Shown here one piece after another: positions 56,135 through 64,000 of a stretch of DNA of 64,000 bases. How positions within the stretch are numbered: position 1 is the first letter of the stretch; the number at the start of each line of letters is the position of its first letter. Made by a program: the position numbers and the translations under genes. Source of the DNA: Agrobacterium larrymoorei (GTDB lineage Bacteria; Pseudomonadota; Alphaproteobacteria; Rhizobiales; Rhizobiaceae). The stretch is from NCBI RefSeq assembly GCF_005145045.1, contig NZ_CP039693.1:62001-126000 (forward strand), in the 5' to 3' direction. The notes under the pieces were generated by a model. The model searched no databases. It had not been told where the DNA came from and saw only the letters and a program-made list of their open reading frames with translations.

Positions 56135-56541
56135 GCAGGCTCGATTTTACCGATCCCGCCACTCTCGCAGCCTTGACGGAGATGCTGACGACAGCAGGCG
56201 TCGAGGGGCTGGAGATCACCACGCCCGATACGGGGGTAAAGCTGGTCGTACCGTCATCCGGGAAGGCCGTGATATCTTCGAAAGCCATGTCCGCCCAACT
56301 AACGTCGGCCACGACAGTGAAAGCACCGATAGCCGGTCTTTTTCACCTCGCTCCCCCTGCTGATGGAGAGGCGTTCCCGCGTCCCGTTACTACGGACACT
56401 GTGGTCGGGTTCATCCGCATCGGCCATGTTCTCGTTCCCGTCATTGCCGGTCGCGCCGGTTTGCTGACCGGTCAGCTTGCCGAGCAGGATGCACTGGTCG
56501 GTTTCGGTGATCCTCTGTTCGAAATCGAGCTTCACTCATGA
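56131..56541 (+). CDS. Biotinyl-carrier-like protein lacking the biotinylation lysine
   Basis: The 136 residues follow the AccB plan: an N-terminal segment (LAALTEMLTTAGVEGLEITT, then DTGVKLVVP), a linker, and a barrel-sandwich domain with VKAPIAGLFHLAPPADGEAF and DALVGFGDPLFEIELHS at the end. In the hairpin where EAMKM should be, the sequence reads IRIGHVLVPVIAGRAGLLTG with no lysine, so it cannot carry biotin. It may be a structural subunit or a regulator of the complex. ATG 56131 overlaps the biotin carboxylase stop, and its own stop overlaps pxpB. Confidence 0.8.
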   Translation: MSRLDFTDPATLAALTEMLTTAGVEGLEITTPDTGVKLVVPSSGKAVISSKAMSAQLTSATTVKAPIAGLFHLAPPADGEAFPRPVTTDTVVGFIRIGHVLVPVIAGRAGLLTGQLAEQDALVGFGDPLFEIELHS

Positions 56542-57245
56542 TTGCCACTCAAAGCATTCTCCCGTTCCGGCATGACATTCAGCCAGCAGTCAAGGGACAG
56601 GCACGCGTGTCGTTCATCGGCTCGCGGTCGTTTCTGCTGGAAGCACCTGGCGAATTCGATCTGCCAGCCCAGCGCTGGATCTGGGCTTTGTCGCAAACTG
56701 TGGGCGTATGGCCGGAGGTCGCGGAAGTCATTCCCGGCATGACCAATATTCTGACGATCCTGAAGGAAACGCCCGAGAACCCGGAAGCCGTCGTCGCCCG
56801 GTTGCTCGAAGCATGGGACAGCGCCACCAGCCTCGATCTTGCGGGAAAAACCGTAGAGATACCCGTTCACTACGGCGGAGAGTACGCGACGGACCTTGCG
56901 ACGCTCTGCGATTTCGCAGACCTGAGCGACCGTGAGGTGGTGCGCATCCATTATGAAGCGACTTACCGCGTCTTTGCGCTCGGCAGCGCGCCGGGCTTCG
57001 GTTACCTACACGGGCTGGATCAGCGCATTTACATGCCGCGAAAAACGGTGCCGTCGATCAAGATGGAAAAGGGCTGTGTAACCATCGGTGGGATGCAGAC
57101 GGGTGTTGCCATGCTGACCGGCCCTAACGGTTGGAATTCAATTGGTTACGCGGATTTGCAAATGTTCGATCCTGCCGCCTCCCGACCTGCACTGCTAGCG
57201 CCCGGAGATACGGTTCGCTTCATTCCTGCAAGGATAGAGCTATGA
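56538..57245 (+). CDS. pxpB: PxpB/KipI-family protein (5-oxoprolinase subunit or carboxyltransferase half)
   Basis: This 235-residue protein is of the AHS1/KipI family, with IPVHYGGEYATDLATLCDFA, YEATYRVFALGSAPGFGYLH, and the His/Met-rich GMQTGVAMLTGPNGWNSIGY. The family acts with KipA/PxpC in ATP-dependent 5-oxoprolinase, and its fold also forms half of the carboxyltransferase domain of urea carboxylase. It has about 90 residues before IPVHYGG, as usual. The gene is coupled to both neighbours by ATGA overlaps. Confidence 0.92.
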   Translation: MIATQSILPFRHDIQPAVKGQARVSFIGSRSFLLEAPGEFDLPAQRWIWALSQTVGVWPEVAEVIPGMTNILTILKETPENPEAVVARLLEAWDSATSLDLAGKTVEIPVHYGGEYATDLATLCDFADLSDREVVRIHYEATYRVFALGSAPGFGYLHGLDQRIYMPRKTVPSIKMEKGCVTIGGMQTGVAMLTGPNGWNSIGYADLQMFDPAASRPALLAPGDTVRFIPARIEL

Positions 57246-58237
57246 TCGAAATCATCGAAACCGGCCCGTTCAATACCGTGCAGGATCTGGGGCGTCCCGG
57301 CTTTCGCGATATCGGCGTCACTGCTGGTGGCGCAATGGACCCACTTGCGGTTCACGTTGGCAACGCTTTGCTCGGAAACGCTATCGACGCTGCGGTCATT
57401 GAGGTCCAGACATTTCCCTTCAAACTGCGGTTTTCTGCCTCCGCCGTGTTCGCTACAGCAGGCGCAGACAACGTCCCCCTACTGGATGGCAATCCACTGT
57501 TGCCATGGTGCGCGCATCTTGCAAAAGAGGGCGCCGTTCTGGAACTGTATCAACCACCTACACTCGCGCGCTCATACATTGCTGTAGCTGGCGGCCTGGA
57601 TGTACCGGTGCTGATGGGATCGCGAAGCACCGCGCTGCGTGGCAATTTCGGCGGCCACGAAGGACGGCCTCTGGCTAACGGCGACAGGCTGGAAATCGGC
57701 GAGGTTGCTGATCCGGCACCGCCGCCTTCGAATGGTCTCGCCGCGGTCGAGCCATCCCGTGCTTTAGCCGATCTTTTCCCGCCCATTGTCGATGGCGTTT
57801 TGCTGGTTCGCGCCATCTCGGCCGGCGAACATCACCTTTTCAGCGATGATGGCGAAGCGTTTTGGGCCCAGACCTGGAAGATTTCCTCACGCAGCGACCG
57901 AACCGGTTACCGGCTCTCCGGCGATCCGATCAAGCCGACCGAGACCATCGAAATGCGCTCTCACGGTGTGGTTCCGGGCGTGGTGCAGGTTCCGCCGGGC
58001 GGCGAGCCGATCATCCAGATGAGCGATGCAAATACGGCGGGCGGCTATCCGAAGATCGCAGGCGTGATCGAGGCCGATCTCTGGCGGCTAGGTCAGGCGC
58101 GCGCGGGCGGCAAGATCAAGTTCGTCAGGTCGACCCATGAGGAGGCACGGCGGGTGGAGCAGGCGGTCGCGCGCTATGTCGAAGATATCCGGCAAACCGT
58201 ACCGATGGTTAAACGCGCTCTGATTGCAATGGCCTGA
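57242..58237 (+). CDS. pxpC: PxpC/KipA-family protein (5-oxoprolinase subunit or carboxyltransferase half)
   Basis: The 331-residue AHS2/KipA protein begins MIEIIETGPFNTVQDLGRPG, with FRDIGVTAGGAMDPLAVHVG next. Further conserved text is YIAVAGGLDVPVLMGSRSTA, SSRSDRTGYRLSGDPI, EMRSHGVVPGVVQVPPGGEP and ADLWRLGQARAGGKIKFV. It pairs with PxpB; together they match the two halves of the urea carboxylase carboxyltransferase. I chose ATG 57242, which overlaps the pxpB stop; the open frame upstream of it lies within pxpB. Confidence 0.93.
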   Translation: MIEIIETGPFNTVQDLGRPGFRDIGVTAGGAMDPLAVHVGNALLGNAIDAAVIEVQTFPFKLRFSASAVFATAGADNVPLLDGNPLLPWCAHLAKEGAVLELYQPPTLARSYIAVAGGLDVPVLMGSRSTALRGNFGGHEGRPLANGDRLEIGEVADPAPPPSNGLAAVEPSRALADLFPPIVDGVLLVRAISAGEHHLFSDDGEAFWAQTWKISSRSDRTGYRLSGDPIKPTETIEMRSHGVVPGVVQVPPGGEPIIQMSDANTAGGYPKIAGVIEADLWRLGQARAGGKIKFVRSTHEEARRVEQAVARYVEDIRQTVPMVKRALIAMA

Positions 58238-58254
58238 GGGAGAGGGAGGACGTT

Positions 58255-59022
58255 ATGAAGATCGATCTCAATTCTGACATGGGCGAGGGCTTCGGCCTAT
58301 ATCGACTGTGCGACGACGAAGCGATGATGAAGCTTGTCTCCTCGGCCAATATAGCCTGCGGGTTCCATGGGGGCGACCCGGATACGATGGCGCGCATGGT
58401 GCGTCTCGCCAAACAGAACGGCGTCGGCATCGGTGCCCATCCCGGCCTGCCGGATCGCTCGAGTTTCGGTCGCCGCGAGCTACCGTTTCAACCGGATGAG
58501 CTGCGCCAGCAGATGCTCTACCAACTCGGCGCTCTGATTGCGATTGCCAGAAGCGAAGGCATGGACGTCGGCCATTTCAGCTTCCACGCGGCGATGGGAA
58601 ACATGGTCAATCGCGATCCCGCCCTTGCCGACATGATGATGAACGCCATTTCCGCAGTCGATCCCAAGCTGGTCGTCTTCGTAACGCCGGAAAGCGAGAT
58701 AGAAAGAGCGGCAAAGCGCGCCGGGCTGAAAACGCTGGCGCTGTTTCTGGCCGACCGTGCCTATGATGTAAAGGGCAGCCTCGTTGCGCGAGGCCTTCCG
58801 GGGGCCTTGGTCAAGGACGAGCCATCGGTGCGCGCCCGCGTCCGCCGCTTCCTCACGCAAGGAACGGTCGAGGCCATCGATGGCACCATTATTTCTATGC
58901 CTGCCAGGTCGATCCTCGTCCACAGCGATACGCCCGGGTCACTGGAACTCGCATCTATCGTTCGCAGCGAAATCATCTCTTCGGGCGCAACGCTCGCGCC
59001 TGCTTCCGAACTTGCCTCTTAA
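58255..59022 (+). CDS. pxpA: PxpA, LamB/YcsF-family 5-oxoprolinase catalytic subunit
   Basis: This 255-residue protein is a full-length LamB/YcsF member: KIDLNSDMGEGFGLYRLCDD, SANIACGFHGGDPDTMARMV, and GIGAHPGLPDRSSFGRRELP with the conserved Asp and His residues. It cleaves the activated lactam in the ATP-dependent 5-oxoprolinase reaction (5-oxoproline to glutamate). The spacing of 17 bases from pxpC, with GGGAGAGGGAGG upstream, keeps it in the operon. With the biotin genes in front, the true substrate may differ from 5-oxoproline. Confidence 0.94.
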   Translation: MKIDLNSDMGEGFGLYRLCDDEAMMKLVSSANIACGFHGGDPDTMARMVRLAKQNGVGIGAHPGLPDRSSFGRRELPFQPDELRQQMLYQLGALIAIARSEGMDVGHFSFHAAMGNMVNRDPALADMMMNAISAVDPKLVVFVTPESEIERAAKRAGLKTLALFLADRAYDVKGSLVARGLPGALVKDEPSVRARVRRFLTQGTVEAIDGTIISMPARSILVHSDTPGSLELASIVRSEIISSGATLAPASELAS

Positions 59023-59070
59023 CGGCCGCTGTTCGGCCCTGTTTGTCCATCTCACTGAAAGATTACGCCA

Positions 59071-60276
59071 ATGTCCTCCACCGCCGATCGATTGAAGAAC
59101 GTCTCGATTTCTGCTTCAGCCGCCATGACCCAGCGTGCCAGAGAGCTGGCAGGCCAAGGGATCAAGGTTGTCAGTCTTTCCTCGGGCGAGCCGGATTTCC
59201 CGACACCTGCACATGCCATAGAGGCCGCACATGAGGCTGCTCTTGGCGGACAGACCAAGTACCCGCCGATGGATGGCACGCCCGCAATCAAGGCGGCGAT
59301 TGCCAGAAAATTCAAGCGTGACAACAATCTGACCTATGATGCCAGCCAGATCATCGTATCGGGTGGCGGCAAACAGGTGATTTTCAATGCCATGCTGGCC
59401 ACCTGTAACCCTGGCGATGAGGTGGTCATTCCGACCCCGTCATGGGTCAGCTATGCGGATATCGTCAAATTCGCCGGAGGTGTTCCCGTCGCCGTTCCTT
59501 GTTTCGAACAGACGGGTTTCAAGCTTCGTCCGGAAGATCTGGAAGCAGCGATAACACCCCGCACGAAATGGCTTTTCCTGAACTTCCCGAACAATCCGAC
59601 CGGTGCCGCCTGCTCGCGCGTCGAGATGACGGCGATTGCAGAAGTGATGCTGCGACATCCGCATGTCTGGATACTGACGGACGATATTTATGAGCATCTG
59701 GTTTACGATGGATTCGAATTCGGCACGATCGCCGATGTCGAGCCACGGCTTTACGACCGTGTCCTGACGATGAACGGCGTGTCGAAAGCCTATGCGATGA
59801 CCGGCTGGCGTCTAGGTTATTGCGCCAGCGGTTCGAAGGAACTAATCGCCGCCATCAGCAACGTGAACGGCCAGAACAGCGGCGGCATTGCCACCGTTTC
59901 TCAGGCTGCAGCGATCGCGGCACTGGATGGACCGCAGGATTTGCTGAAGGAGCGCGCCGCGATCTACCGCGAACGCCGTGATTTCGTTTTGGGAAAGCTT
60001 GCCGAAATCGACGGCCTGCGCTGTCACAAGCCGGAAGGCGCGTTCTATCTCTACCCGAACATGTCCGGCCTCATTGGCAAGACAACGAAGGGCGGGCGCA
60101 AGATCGAAGGTGACGTTGATTTCGTCATGGCGCTGGTAGATGAGCATCACGTCGCCACCGTGCAGGGAGCAGCTTACGGCATGAGCCCCTATTTCCGTAT
60201 TTCTTACGCCACGAGCATGGAAATGCTGAACGAGGGTTGCGCCCGCATTGCGCAGTTCTGCAAGGACATGCGTTGA
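59071..60276 (+). CDS. Class I PLP-dependent aminotransferase (aspartate aminotransferase type)
   Basis: This 401-residue fold-type I aminotransferase has the PLP lysine in NGVSKAYAMTGWRLGYCAS, the cofactor-contacting NFPNNPTGAA and WILTDDIYEHLVYDG, and the substrate Arg in SPYFRISYAT. It resembles alphaproteobacterial aspartate aminotransferase A in its start, ADRLKNVSISASAAMTQRAR. It follows pxpA by 48 bases on the same strand and would convert the amino acid released by the pathway (for example glutamate) or form its oxo acid. The exact substrate is open. Confidence 0.92.
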   Translation: MSSTADRLKNVSISASAAMTQRARELAGQGIKVVSLSSGEPDFPTPAHAIEAAHEAALGGQTKYPPMDGTPAIKAAIARKFKRDNNLTYDASQIIVSGGGKQVIFNAMLATCNPGDEVVIPTPSWVSYADIVKFAGGVPVAVPCFEQTGFKLRPEDLEAAITPRTKWLFLNFPNNPTGAACSRVEMTAIAEVMLRHPHVWILTDDIYEHLVYDGFEFGTIADVEPRLYDRVLTMNGVSKAYAMTGWRLGYCASGSKELIAAISNVNGQNSGGIATVSQAAAIAALDGPQDLLKERAAIYRERRDFVLGKLAEIDGLRCHKPEGAFYLYPNMSGLIGKTTKGGRKIEGDVDFVMALVDEHHVATVQGAAYGMSPYFRISYATSMEMLNEGCARIAQFCKDMR

Positions 60277-60284
60277 TTGAAGAA

Positions 60285-60319
60285 ACGTTCACTGGCTTGG
60301 TAACCGGGCCAGTGAACTT
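60285..60319. terminator. Bidirectional hairpin between the aminotransferase and LysR genes
   Basis: GTTCACTGGC (60287-60296) pairs perfectly with GCCAGTGAAC (60308-60317) around an 11-base loop, midway between two convergent genes. It would serve as a terminator for both; no long T-run follows on either side. Confidence 0.75.
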
Positions 60320-60321
60320 CG

Positions 60322-61227
60322 TTAAAGCTTCAAGTTCTCGGTCAGTTCAACGAGAATATCCTTCACGGCAAAAGCCGGTTCAGACAGCGAGTTCTGATCG
60401 GACGTGCAGAGTGACAGAGTTTCCTCGATCCGGGGAGAGAGCAGACGGCAGACCAGAGGTTCGCTGGTTTCCGAAACGATCCGGTCGGCAATCGCCTTCG
60501 GCATGATTGTCGCTCCGAGCCCACTTGCGACAGCGCGGGCCAGCGTTCTGACGATTTCCACTTCCGCCACGACCTTGAGGTTGACCCGGCTTCGGGTAAA
60601 CGCCACGTCCACGGCACGACGCACGAAGTTGTAGGCAGGTGGCATCAGCATCGGCACGCCATCCAGTGCGGCAATAGGCATCGGCTTCGTGTCCGATTCG
60701 ATCGCGAAATCGCGGTGCGCGACGAGATAGAATTCTTCGCTCAGCAGCGGCTCGAAACGCACCCCCTTAATGGGGCCGACGCCGTGTATCAATGCCAGTT
60801 CCAGCCGGCCGTTCATGATCATCTGGCTGTAGGTCTGCCCGACGCTTTCGGTCAGATGAATGAGGATGCCGGGATGACGCTTGCGTGTTTCCGCAAGGAG
60901 ATCGACTGATAGAGTGGCAGCACTACTGAACGGCACCAGACCAACGGATACCCGGCCAGCAATCGAATTTCCCGCTGCCGACGCGTCCATCTGCGCCTGT
61001 TCCATTTGCCGAAGGATGATTTGCGCATGGCGATAAACGGCGTGGCCCGCGTCCGTCATCGTTACGCCCTGCTGACTGCGGATGAGCAGCTTCTGCCCAA
61101 AGTGCTCTTCCAGTGCAGCGAGCTGCTGGCTAAGCGCCGGTTGCGCGAGATGAAGAATGTCGGCAGCGCGCGTTATGCTACCGCTGTCCACGATGACGAT
61201 GAATGATTTTAAGCGTCTGATGTCCAT
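60322..61227 (-). CDS. LysR-family transcriptional regulator (Nac/Cbl-like)
   Basis: This 301-residue regulator has the LysR helix-turn-helix at residues 1-60 (MDIRRLKSFIVIVDSGSITR, AADILHLAQPALSQQLAALE) and a two-lobed effector domain. The start resembles Nac-type regulators of nitrogen assimilation. It is divergent from the SDR and transporter operon across 229 bases, and its 3' end faces the aminotransferase. The arrangement suggests it controls the transporter operon and perhaps the pxp operon in response to the pathway substrate. Confidence 0.93.
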   Translation of the reverse strand: MDIRRLKSFIVIVDSGSITRAADILHLAQPALSQQLAALEEHFGQKLLIRSQQGVTMTDAGHAVYRHAQIILRQMEQAQMDASAAGNSIAGRVSVGLVPFSSAATLSVDLLAETRKRHPGILIHLTESVGQTYSQMIMNGRLELALIHGVGPIKGVRFEPLLSEEFYLVAHRDFAIESDTKPMPIAALDGVPMLMPPAYNFVRRAVDVAFTRSRVNLKVVAEVEIVRTLARAVASGLGATIMPKAIADRIVSETSEPLVCRLLSPRIEETLSLCTSDQNSLSEPAFAVKDILVELTENLKL

Positions 61228-61378
61228 GCTGATGCGAAAGTATTTGCGGTTGCCGATAGCTTACAGCCTATCGCCTCTTTTGCAACGCGGAGCGCCGCTC
61301 ATGGTCAAGGCAATCATGAGGATTGGCCCGTTCCATGCAGGCAAAGACGCCTTTTGCGGCGCTCCATAAAACTTACTT

Positions 61379-61395
61379 ATTACCTCAAAAGTAAT
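61379..61395. promoter_or_regulatory. Candidate LysR-type box in the divergent promoter
   Basis: ATTAC-CTCAAAA-GTAAT is an interrupted dyad with the T-N11-A core typical of LysR binding sites. It lies 62 bases before the SDR start and 152 bases before the LysR start in the region the two genes share. Confidence 0.5.
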
Positions 61396-61456
61396 CGGTC
61401 TTAGGCAAGGCAACAAAGCTTCGCTAATGTTCACGACAACAAAAAAGGGGATCAGA

Positions 61457-62236
61457 ATGCCATTCTCCGATTACAAGACCGCATTGGTCACCGGTGCTTC
61501 ATCCGGTATCGGCGCCGCAGTCGTAGAGCGGCTCCGCCGCGAAAATATCGAAGTCCATGCCATCGCTCGCAATGCAGATGCGTTGAACGATCTGGCCAAT
61601 CGCACCGGCTGCATCTCGCACGCCATCGACGTGACGGACCGCGCAGCTTTGACCGAGCTTGCCGACAAGGTGCAGTTCGACATTCTGGTAAACAACGCAG
61701 GTGTCGACAGACCGAAAAAGTTTCTTCAGGCGGATGCGGAAGACATCGATCTCCTCGTTGATGTGAATCTTCGTGCCGTGCTGCATATCTGCCGCCTTGT
61801 CGTGCCGGGCATGGTGGAGCGTGATCGCGGTCACGTCATCAACATTTCCTCTATTGCCGGAAACTATAATTTCGGCGGTAATTCCACCTATCACGCCGTC
61901 AAGGCAGGCGTCGCCATGCTGTCGAACCAGCTGCGGATCGACGCATTCGGCAAGCGCGTCCGTGTCACCGAGATTTGCCCTGGTCGCGTCGCTACGGACA
62001 TTTTCAACCACGTCCACGGCAACGATCCGAGCATACGCGAGCGTTTCATCGACGGTTTCGAACTGCCGAAGGCTGAAGACATCGCCGATGCGATTGCTTT
62101 TGCCATCGCCGCACCCGTCGCCGTCAATATCGGCCATATGGAAATCACGCCGACCTTGCAGGTAATGGGCGGACTGCAAACGACCAAGCCTCAGGACGTC
62201 TTGGCAGCTGAAGCGGCGAAGGAGCAAAAGCCGTGA
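61457..62236 (+). CDS. Short-chain dehydrogenase/reductase
   Basis: This 259-residue SDR has the NAD(P) motif TGASSGIG near residue 13, NNAGV, and the catalytic Ser-Tyr-Lys in INISSIAGNYNFGGNSTYHA followed by VKAG. CPGRVATDIF follows as usual. It resembles SDRs acting on 3-hydroxy acids or serine-like compounds (YdfG type), which would fit amino-acid-derived substrates. ATG 61457 has GGGGA upstream; an in-frame ATG at 61427 is less likely. The stop overlaps the GTG of the first permease gene. Confidence 0.9.
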   Translation: MPFSDYKTALVTGASSGIGAAVVERLRRENIEVHAIARNADALNDLANRTGCISHAIDVTDRAALTELADKVQFDILVNNAGVDRPKKFLQADAEDIDLLVDVNLRAVLHICRLVVPGMVERDRGHVINISSIAGNYNFGGNSTYHAVKAGVAMLSNQLRIDAFGKRVRVTEICPGRVATDIFNHVHGNDPSIRERFIDGFELPKAEDIADAIAFAIAAPVAVNIGHMEITPTLQVMGGLQTTKPQDVLAAEAAKEQKP

Positions 62237-62940
62237 GCGGCTTCGATCTTTCAGCGATCCTCAGCAATCCCGAATATATCGGGATGCTGGTTCACGGCCT
62301 TCAGATGACCTTCATCATCTTCTTCGGCTCGTGGACGCTTGCCATGACGCTGGCACTGATCCTTCTCTGCATCCGGTTCTCGCCATTCCGTTTCGGGGAT
62401 CGCATCGTCGCAGCCTATGTCTCTTATCACCGTAATGTGCCGACGCTGGTACAATTGATGCTGTGGTATTTCGGTATCTTCACGCTTCTGCCGTCCGGTC
62501 TCTCCGGCTGGTTGATCGATCATAATGCCGAGGCGATTTTTGCCGTGGTAGGTCTCGGGCTCTGCCAGGCGGCCTATTTCAGTGAGGATTTGCGCTCTGG
62601 TCTGCGTTCGGTCAGTCCGGGGCAGATGGAAGCGGCCAAGGCGCTCGGCCATGGTTATCTCTCTTCCATGCGCTTCATCATCATGCCGCAGGGTGTGCGG
62701 AACGCGCTGCCACCGCTGATCAACCACAGTGTCTCGCTGTTCAAGAACAGCAGCCTTGCACTCGTAATCGGCGCGTCGGAACTTACCCACGCAGTCAAGG
62801 AAATCGAGAACCTCAGCTTCCAGACCTTCGAAATCTATCTGGTTGGAACGGTGCTCTACCTCGTCATTTCGCTGCTGATCATGGCAGTGGGTGCCTATCT
62901 TTCGATGCGCCTCGATCCGGCATGGAGGGCACGCGCATGA
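62233..62940 (+). CDS. Polar amino acid ABC transporter permease (HisMQ type)
   Basis: The 235-residue inner-membrane permease has about five helices and the EAA loop, GQMEAAKALGHGYLSSMRFI with IMPQGVRNALPPLINH after it, that docks the ATPase. The His/Glu/Gln permease signature is clear. It starts with GTG inside the SDR stop and overlaps the second permease by four bases. With its partner it forms the heterodimeric channel of an amino-acid importer. The substrate-binding protein is not within the window and probably lies downstream. Confidence 0.93.
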   Translation: MSGFDLSAILSNPEYIGMLVHGLQMTFIIFFGSWTLAMTLALILLCIRFSPFRFGDRIVAAYVSYHRNVPTLVQLMLWYFGIFTLLPSGLSGWLIDHNAEAIFAVVGLGLCQAAYFSEDLRSGLRSVSPGQMEAAKALGHGYLSSMRFIIMPQGVRNALPPLINHSVSLFKNSSLALVIGASELTHAVKEIENLSFQTFEIYLVGTVLYLVISLLIMAVGAYLSMRLDPAWRARA

Positions 62941-63695
62941 TCGGTGAGATGATGACCATCGTTCACGATTACTGGCTGCTGCTTCTGATCGGTCAGTATC
63001 CGAACGGCCCGCTGGGCGGTCTGGCGAATACGATCATACTCTCCGCACTCGCCATTGCATTTGCATTTCCGGTCAGCATCCTCATGGCGCTGGCGCGGCT
63101 TTCGAAATGGCGCGCGCTTCGCTGGCCGGTGACGGCATTGGTCTATGTTACTCGTGGCGTACCGCTGCTGATGCTGATTCTGTGGAGCTACTTCCTTATT
63201 CCGCTCTGGACCGGTGCGGACGTGCCGAGCTTCGCGATCATGCTGGTGACGCTGGTCGTTTATCAGGGCGCGTTTCTCAGCGAGGTCGTCAGAGCCGGTA
63301 TCGTGGCCCTAGGGGCAGGGCAGATGGATGCGGCGAGGGCGCTCGGCCATAGCTATATGGGAGCGATGCGCTTCATCATCCTGCCGCAGGCGCTCTACAA
63401 CATGATCCCGAGCATGATCTCGACCTTTGTGGCGACGATCAAGGACACCACGCTCGGTTACGTCATCAACGTGCCTGACCTGACCTTTGCAGCGAGCCAG
63501 GTGAACAATCAGCTTCTGACGCAGCCATTCCAGGTCTTCCTCATCCTGGCGATCGTCTATTACGCCATCTGCTGGAGCCTGACCTATCTCGCAAACACTT
63601 TAGAGCGCCGTATTGCCAAGCGCCGCGCCGGGGTCGTGAGCCGTCCGCAACAGGCGGTGATGACGCAGGCCAAAATCATAACGGAGCAGCCATGA
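62937..63695 (+). CDS. Polar amino acid ABC transporter permease, second subunit
   Basis: The 252-residue partner permease has the EAA loop GQMDAARALGHSYMGAMRFI with ILPQALYNMIPSMISTF next, and VVYQGAFLSEVVRAGIVALG before it. I chose ATG 62937, which overlaps the first permease stop (ATGA); the open frame to 62922 is part of that gene. Its own stop overlaps the ATPase start. Confidence 0.93.
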   Translation: MIGEMMTIVHDYWLLLLIGQYPNGPLGGLANTIILSALAIAFAFPVSILMALARLSKWRALRWPVTALVYVTRGVPLLMLILWSYFLIPLWTGADVPSFAIMLVTLVVYQGAFLSEVVRAGIVALGAGQMDAARALGHSYMGAMRFIILPQALYNMIPSMISTFVATIKDTTLGYVINVPDLTFAASQVNNQLLTQPFQVFLILAIVYYAICWSLTYLANTLERRIAKRRAGVVSRPQQAVMTQAKIITEQP

Positions 63696-64000
63696 CAGTA
63701 CCATCGACTGACCAGACGATCCGCATCTCGAATGTCTGCAAGAGCTATGGCGACTACGAGGTTTTGAAGAATGTCGATGCCGAAGTTGCCCGCGGCGAGG
63801 TGGTGGTCATTTGCGGTCCCTCCGGTTCCGGTAAATCCACGCTGATCCGCACCGTCAATCGTCTCGAAGAGATCAACAGCGGCTCGATCACGCTGGATGG
63901 TCAGGATATCCATGCTGCTACGAAGACGAAGGAACTCAACCTGCTGCGCAGCCGCGTGGGTTTCGTGTTCCAGAGCTTCAACCTGTTCCCGCATCTCTCG
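63692..64000 (+). CDS. Polar amino acid ABC transporter ATP-binding protein (partial)
   Basis: ATG 63692 overlaps the permease stop. The 103 codons visible encode the start of an ABC ATPase of the GlnQ/HisP type: IRISNVCKSYGDYEVLKNVD, Walker A GPSGSGKSTLIR at about residues 47-58, NRLEEINSGSITLDG, and the Q-loop VFQSFNLFPHL. The gene runs off the right edge, so the signature motif, Walker B and the end are not seen. Confidence 0.94.
   Translation, partial: MTVPSTDQTIRISNVCKSYGDYEVLKNVDAEVARGEVVVICGPSGSGKSTLIRTVNRLEEINSGSITLDGQDIHAATKTKELNLLRSRVGFVFQSFNLFPHLS

Overview
The window is chromosomal or large-replicon DNA of a Rhizobiaceae bacterium, most likely Agrobacterium/Rhizobium. The grounds are moderately high GC, an IS66 element carrying a pRiA4b ORF-3 passenger gene, three HWE-type histidine kinases, a NolR-like ArsR regulator, the alphaproteobacterial imuA-imuB-dnaE2 cassette and a direct-repeat LexA box. 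All calls come from reading the sequence and recalled family knowledge; no database search was run. I saw no tRNA, rRNA or CRISPR array.

Layout. 1-3.7 kb: a degraded GGDEF fragment holding a complete 3,124-bp IS66-family element, with matching terminal repeats and an exact 8-bp target duplication. 4-6 kb: a full-length chemoreceptor. 6.2-6.7 kb: the scar of a Tn3-family transposon. 6.8-11.5 kb: a Fic protein with a palindrome over its start codon, small ORFs, a hydrolase/DoxX pair whose DoxX gene has an in-frame amber codon, a cupin protein, and a SemiSWEET remnant. 11.8-24 kb: a signalling block with four large sensor kinases, two single-domain receivers and a frameshifted Crp/Fnr gene. One kinase begins with a ParD-like ribbon-helix-helix domain, and another has a degenerate ATP-binding domain. 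24-31 kb: ion and solute handling (NhaA, a potassium-channel-like protein with a zinc ribbon, a BCCT transporter, a DUF2254 protein, a bile-acid-symporter-family transporter). 31-34.5 kb: two more HWE kinases and a receiver that is a paralogue of the one near 24 kb.

35-44 kb: two small envelope genes (one with an in-frame stop), then a DNA-repair island: an SRAP/HMCES-type protein, a LigD-type ATP-dependent ligase domain, and imuA-imuB-dnaE2 behind a LexA box. 44-50 kb: an L,D-transpeptidase, an OmpR-type two-component pair, an exported SnoaL-like protein, and ArsR and AraC regulators. 50-54 kb: mostly small hypothetical genes, an XRE regulator, a cold-shock protein and a PAS protein.

54.3-64 kb: a metabolic locus. 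Genes for a biotin carrier, biotin carboxylase, a second carrier-like protein without the biotinyl lysine, PxpB, PxpC and PxpA lie in nearly overlapping order. Together they supply as separate proteins all the parts of a urea-carboxylase-like enzyme (BC, BCCP, KipI/KipA-type carboxyltransferase) plus a LamB/YcsF hydrolase. An aminotransferase follows, then a divergent LysR regulator and an SDR plus polar-amino-acid ABC transporter operon that runs off the window. I infer uptake and breakdown of an amino-acid-like lactam or amide.

Broken genes are frequent in the first 36 kb (GGDEF, Tn3, SemiSWEET, DoxX, Crp/Fnr, a small membrane gene), which suggests an accessory region in decay.
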